In this document: positions 6,447 through 7,889 of the stretch, piece after piece
Numbering within the stretch: the first letter of the stretch is position 1
Layout: every line of letters starts with the position of its first letter
NCBI GenBank assembly: GCA_009919985.1
Contig: RGAX01000127.1
Coordinates: 1-7,889 of the forward strand
Direction of reading: 5' to 3'
Length of the DNA: 7,889 nucleotides
Source of the DNA: Opitutaceae bacterium
Lineage (GTDB): Bacteria > Verrucomicrobiota > Verrucomicrobiia > Opitutales > Opitutaceae
Position numbers and translations under genes: made by a program
Notes under the pieces: model-generated
What the model was told of the DNA's origin: nothing
Seen by the model: the letters and a program-made list of their open reading frames with translations, nothing else
The model's database searches: none

Positions 6447-7889
6447 TTGAAAATTATTATCGTAGGCACTCCTAAGACGGGAAATACCTGGGTTAAACAC
6501 CTATTGGCAGATTTGTATAATCTTCCGGTTGTTACACTAAAACCCGAATTTGATGCCGACGAAGCCGCGGCGGCAGGTCCTAACTGGGTCAGCCACCAAC
6601 ACTACTTACCCAAGCAGGCACTGCTGACTTGGGCCAAGGCTAACGGCGTGATTTTTATCACCGCGATTCGGCACCCCGCCGATGTCCTCATTTCACTGTG
6701 GCATCACATTCAAAAGCGTAAGGGAAAAAACGCTGAAATTAAGCAAGCTGCCTCCATTTTAGGACAAACCGGTGATATCGGTAGCGATACGACGCTTAGT
6801 TTTGTCGAAAACGATTTTCACGTCTATCTGAACCTCTCGATCGCGTGGTTACAGGTTCCTGGAGCGATTGCCCTGCGCTATGAAGATTTGTGGACAAAGC
6901 CACTTGAGACCCTCGCCCGGCTAACCGATACGATAGAGCCAAGATCGCTTGAGTCGCTAAAGCTCTCCCTATGCGCCTGCGAATTAGGGCTGATGCAGCA
7001 ACTCCTCGATCCTGAGAAAAAATTGATTCGTCGTGGCGGAACCGGCGGTTGGCGCGAGATTCTACCTGAAAAAATCAAGGAAGCCTTAGCCCGGCTCGAC
7101 CCTTATCCAGCTCAATTTGCTGCCCTGAGTTACTCAATGGATGAAAGCGATCCGGCCAACGCACCTCAGCCTAAAGCAGGCAAAATTGACGGACCGTTCA
7201 GCGAAAAACTCCATTTTGACGACGGTACGCCCATCACCCCGGTGTTAATGAAAGCGTATTTTGATCTACCCTCACATTTACGGGCCCGCTGGCTAGCACC
7301 GCAGAGCACATCGGTAGAATCATTTTATTCATGGCTAAACCTACCGGCGGCTGACGACCCAGTCAAAGGCCAGCCCCATCCTGTCATCAGCGAACTGGCT
7401 CATTACATCCATGGTCAGCGCTCCGATCTCCAATCGGCCTTCCCGGATCCATTCGGCGCCAATCGCAGCGAATTTTACGACTGGTTTCTCTTTAACGCCC
7501 GGAAAGAATATAGCCTACCTGCGTGTTTTGTAACCCAAAATGCGTTCAGCGATGCTACCAAGTTTTCGGATGGCACGGCTAACGCCCGTGTTTTAGTCCG
7601 CGCTTACCTGGATTTGCCCCAGCCCATGCGGGCGCGATGGCCAGACCCCTCCAAGGCCGGTACCGATTCCTATCTGGCTTGGCTGAAAGCGCCGGCTAGC
7701 GCTGATCCTGTTCGCGGAAAAATGGCACCCGTTATCACAGAACTGGGGGCTTATCTTTATTCGATTCGTAGCGATGTACGAGCAATCATGCCCGATCTGT
7801 ACGGAGCGCATCGAGTGGATTTCGCCGATTGGTTTATCTCCAGCGCGGCCACTGAATACAATCTAGCTCGGTGCCTGGTTTTACCCGTC
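6447..7889 (+). CDS. PAPS-dependent sulfotransferase with C-terminal tandem repeats (3' partial)
   Basis: The frame is open for 481 codons to the window end, and the gene continues beyond it. TTG at 6447 is chosen because it gives the family-typical start (M)KIIIVGTPKTGNTW directly at the first strand. No ATG lies between the upstream in-frame stop at 6396 and this point, and another TTG at 6429 is possible. Residues ~1-225 are a Sulfotransfer_1-type domain. It has the 5'-phosphosulfate loop GTPKTGNTW (7-15) with K10, a SHQHYLP stretch (49-55) resembling the catalytic-histidine region, the 3'-phosphate motif RHPADVLISLWHH (75-87) with R75 and S83, RYEDL (144-148), and RRGGTGGWREIL (195-206), matching the RKGxxGDW signature. 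It would move sulfate from PAPS to a hydroxyl or amine. Residues 251-481 are two repeats of unknown role, described separately. GC3 of the first 40 codons is about 38%, unlike the P450. Confidence 0.88.
   Translation, partial: MKIIIVGTPKTGNTWVKHLLADLYNLPVVTLKPEFDADEAAAAGPNWVSHQHYLPKQALLTWAKANGVIFITAIRHPADVLISLWHHIQKRKGKNAEIKQAASILGQTGDIGSDTTLSFVENDFHVYLNLSIAWLQVPGAIALRYEDLWTKPLETLARLTDTIEPRSLESLKLSLCACELGLMQQLLDPEKKLIRRGGTGGWREILPEKIKEALARLDPYPAQFAALSYSMDESDPANAPQPKAGKIDGPFSEKLHFDDGTPITPVLMKAYFDLPSHLRARWLAPQSTSVESFYSWLNLPAADDPVKGQPHPVISELAHYIHGQRSDLQSAFPDPFGANRSEFYDWFLFNARKEYSLPACFVTQNAFSDATKFSDGTANARVLVRAYLDLPQPMRARWPDPSKAGTDSYLAWLKAPASADPVRGKMAPVITELGAYLYSIRSDVRAIMPDLYGAHRVDFADWFISSAATEYNLARCLVLPV
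7197..7544 (+). repeat. Protein repeat 1 of sulfotransferase C-terminal module
   Basis: Residues 251-366 form the first copy of a 116-residue unit. It begins FSEKLHFDDGT and includes MKAYFDLPSHLRARW, WLNLPAADDPVKG, PVISELAHYIHGQRSDLQ and AFPDPFGANRSEFYDWF. From memory the last part resembles segments in large bacterial glycosyltransferases (RPDLQ-AFPDP-G-DR-FL-WF), suggesting a link to surface-glycan enzymes. Its function is unknown. Confidence 0.75.
7545..7889 (+). repeat. Protein repeat 2 of sulfotransferase C-terminal module (cut by window end)
   Basis: Residues 367-481 match repeat 1 with a constant offset of 116 residues and no gaps. Paired landmarks are FSDATKFSDGT, VRAYLDLPQPMRARW, WLKAPASADPVRG, PVITELGAYLYSIRSDV and MPDLYGAHRVDFADWF. 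A hand alignment gives about 50 identical positions of 115. At the DNA level the copies have diverged, so this is an old duplication and not a recent slip. Further copies may follow outside the window. Confidence 0.75.

Overview
The window reads as a chromosomal piece from a GC-rich bacterium. The codon style, the DsbD-type thiol:disulfide reductase and the AraC/PhyH pairing point to Verrucomicrobiota, possibly the Opitutus group. That assignment is an inference from remembered sequence style and no search was run. No rRNA, tRNA, CRISPR array, transposase or origin was seen, and no stretch over 300 bases lacks a gene.

Left part (1-2354). A reading frame open from the window edge ends at 1440. 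Its last ~390 codons are a DsbD membrane domain plus thioredoxin domain, but the first ~85 codons look like an unrelated membrane protein (DUF6159-like). The join lies near 241-262 and is either a real gene fusion or an assembly chimera. Next comes a minus-strand VapBC toxin-antitoxin pair with a 4-base overlap, low GC3 and a repeat-rich promoter/operator.

Middle part (2355-6262). This is an oxidation block. A phytanoyl-CoA dioxygenase-like (PhyH) Fe(II)/2-oxoglutarate oxygenase is transcribed away from an AraC-family regulator. Their 124-base shared intergenic region holds a 9-bp direct repeat. The regulator converges, across a small hairpin, on a minus-strand pair in the order cytochrome P450 then short-chain dehydrogenase (SDR). 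A perfect 9-bp inverted repeat spans the P450 stop codon in the gap between the two. The P450 hydroxylates, the SDR can oxidise an alcohol to a ketone, and the dioxygenase can add another hydroxyl, so a shared tailoring or breakdown pathway is plausible. The substrate cannot be read from the sequence.

Right part (6263-7889). An AT-rich 184-base intergenic region precedes a plus-strand gene that starts on TTG and runs off the window (481 codons visible). It is easily missed because it has no ATG start and no stop here. It encodes a PAPS-dependent sulfotransferase followed by two tandem copies of a ~116-residue module that keep a constant offset of exactly 116 residues. Its low GC3 suggests a different origin from the P450/SDR genes. 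A hydroxylating block next to a sulfotransferase hints at a sulfated product, but the sulfotransferase is transcribed in the opposite direction and may belong to a surface-glycan or exopolysaccharide locus instead.
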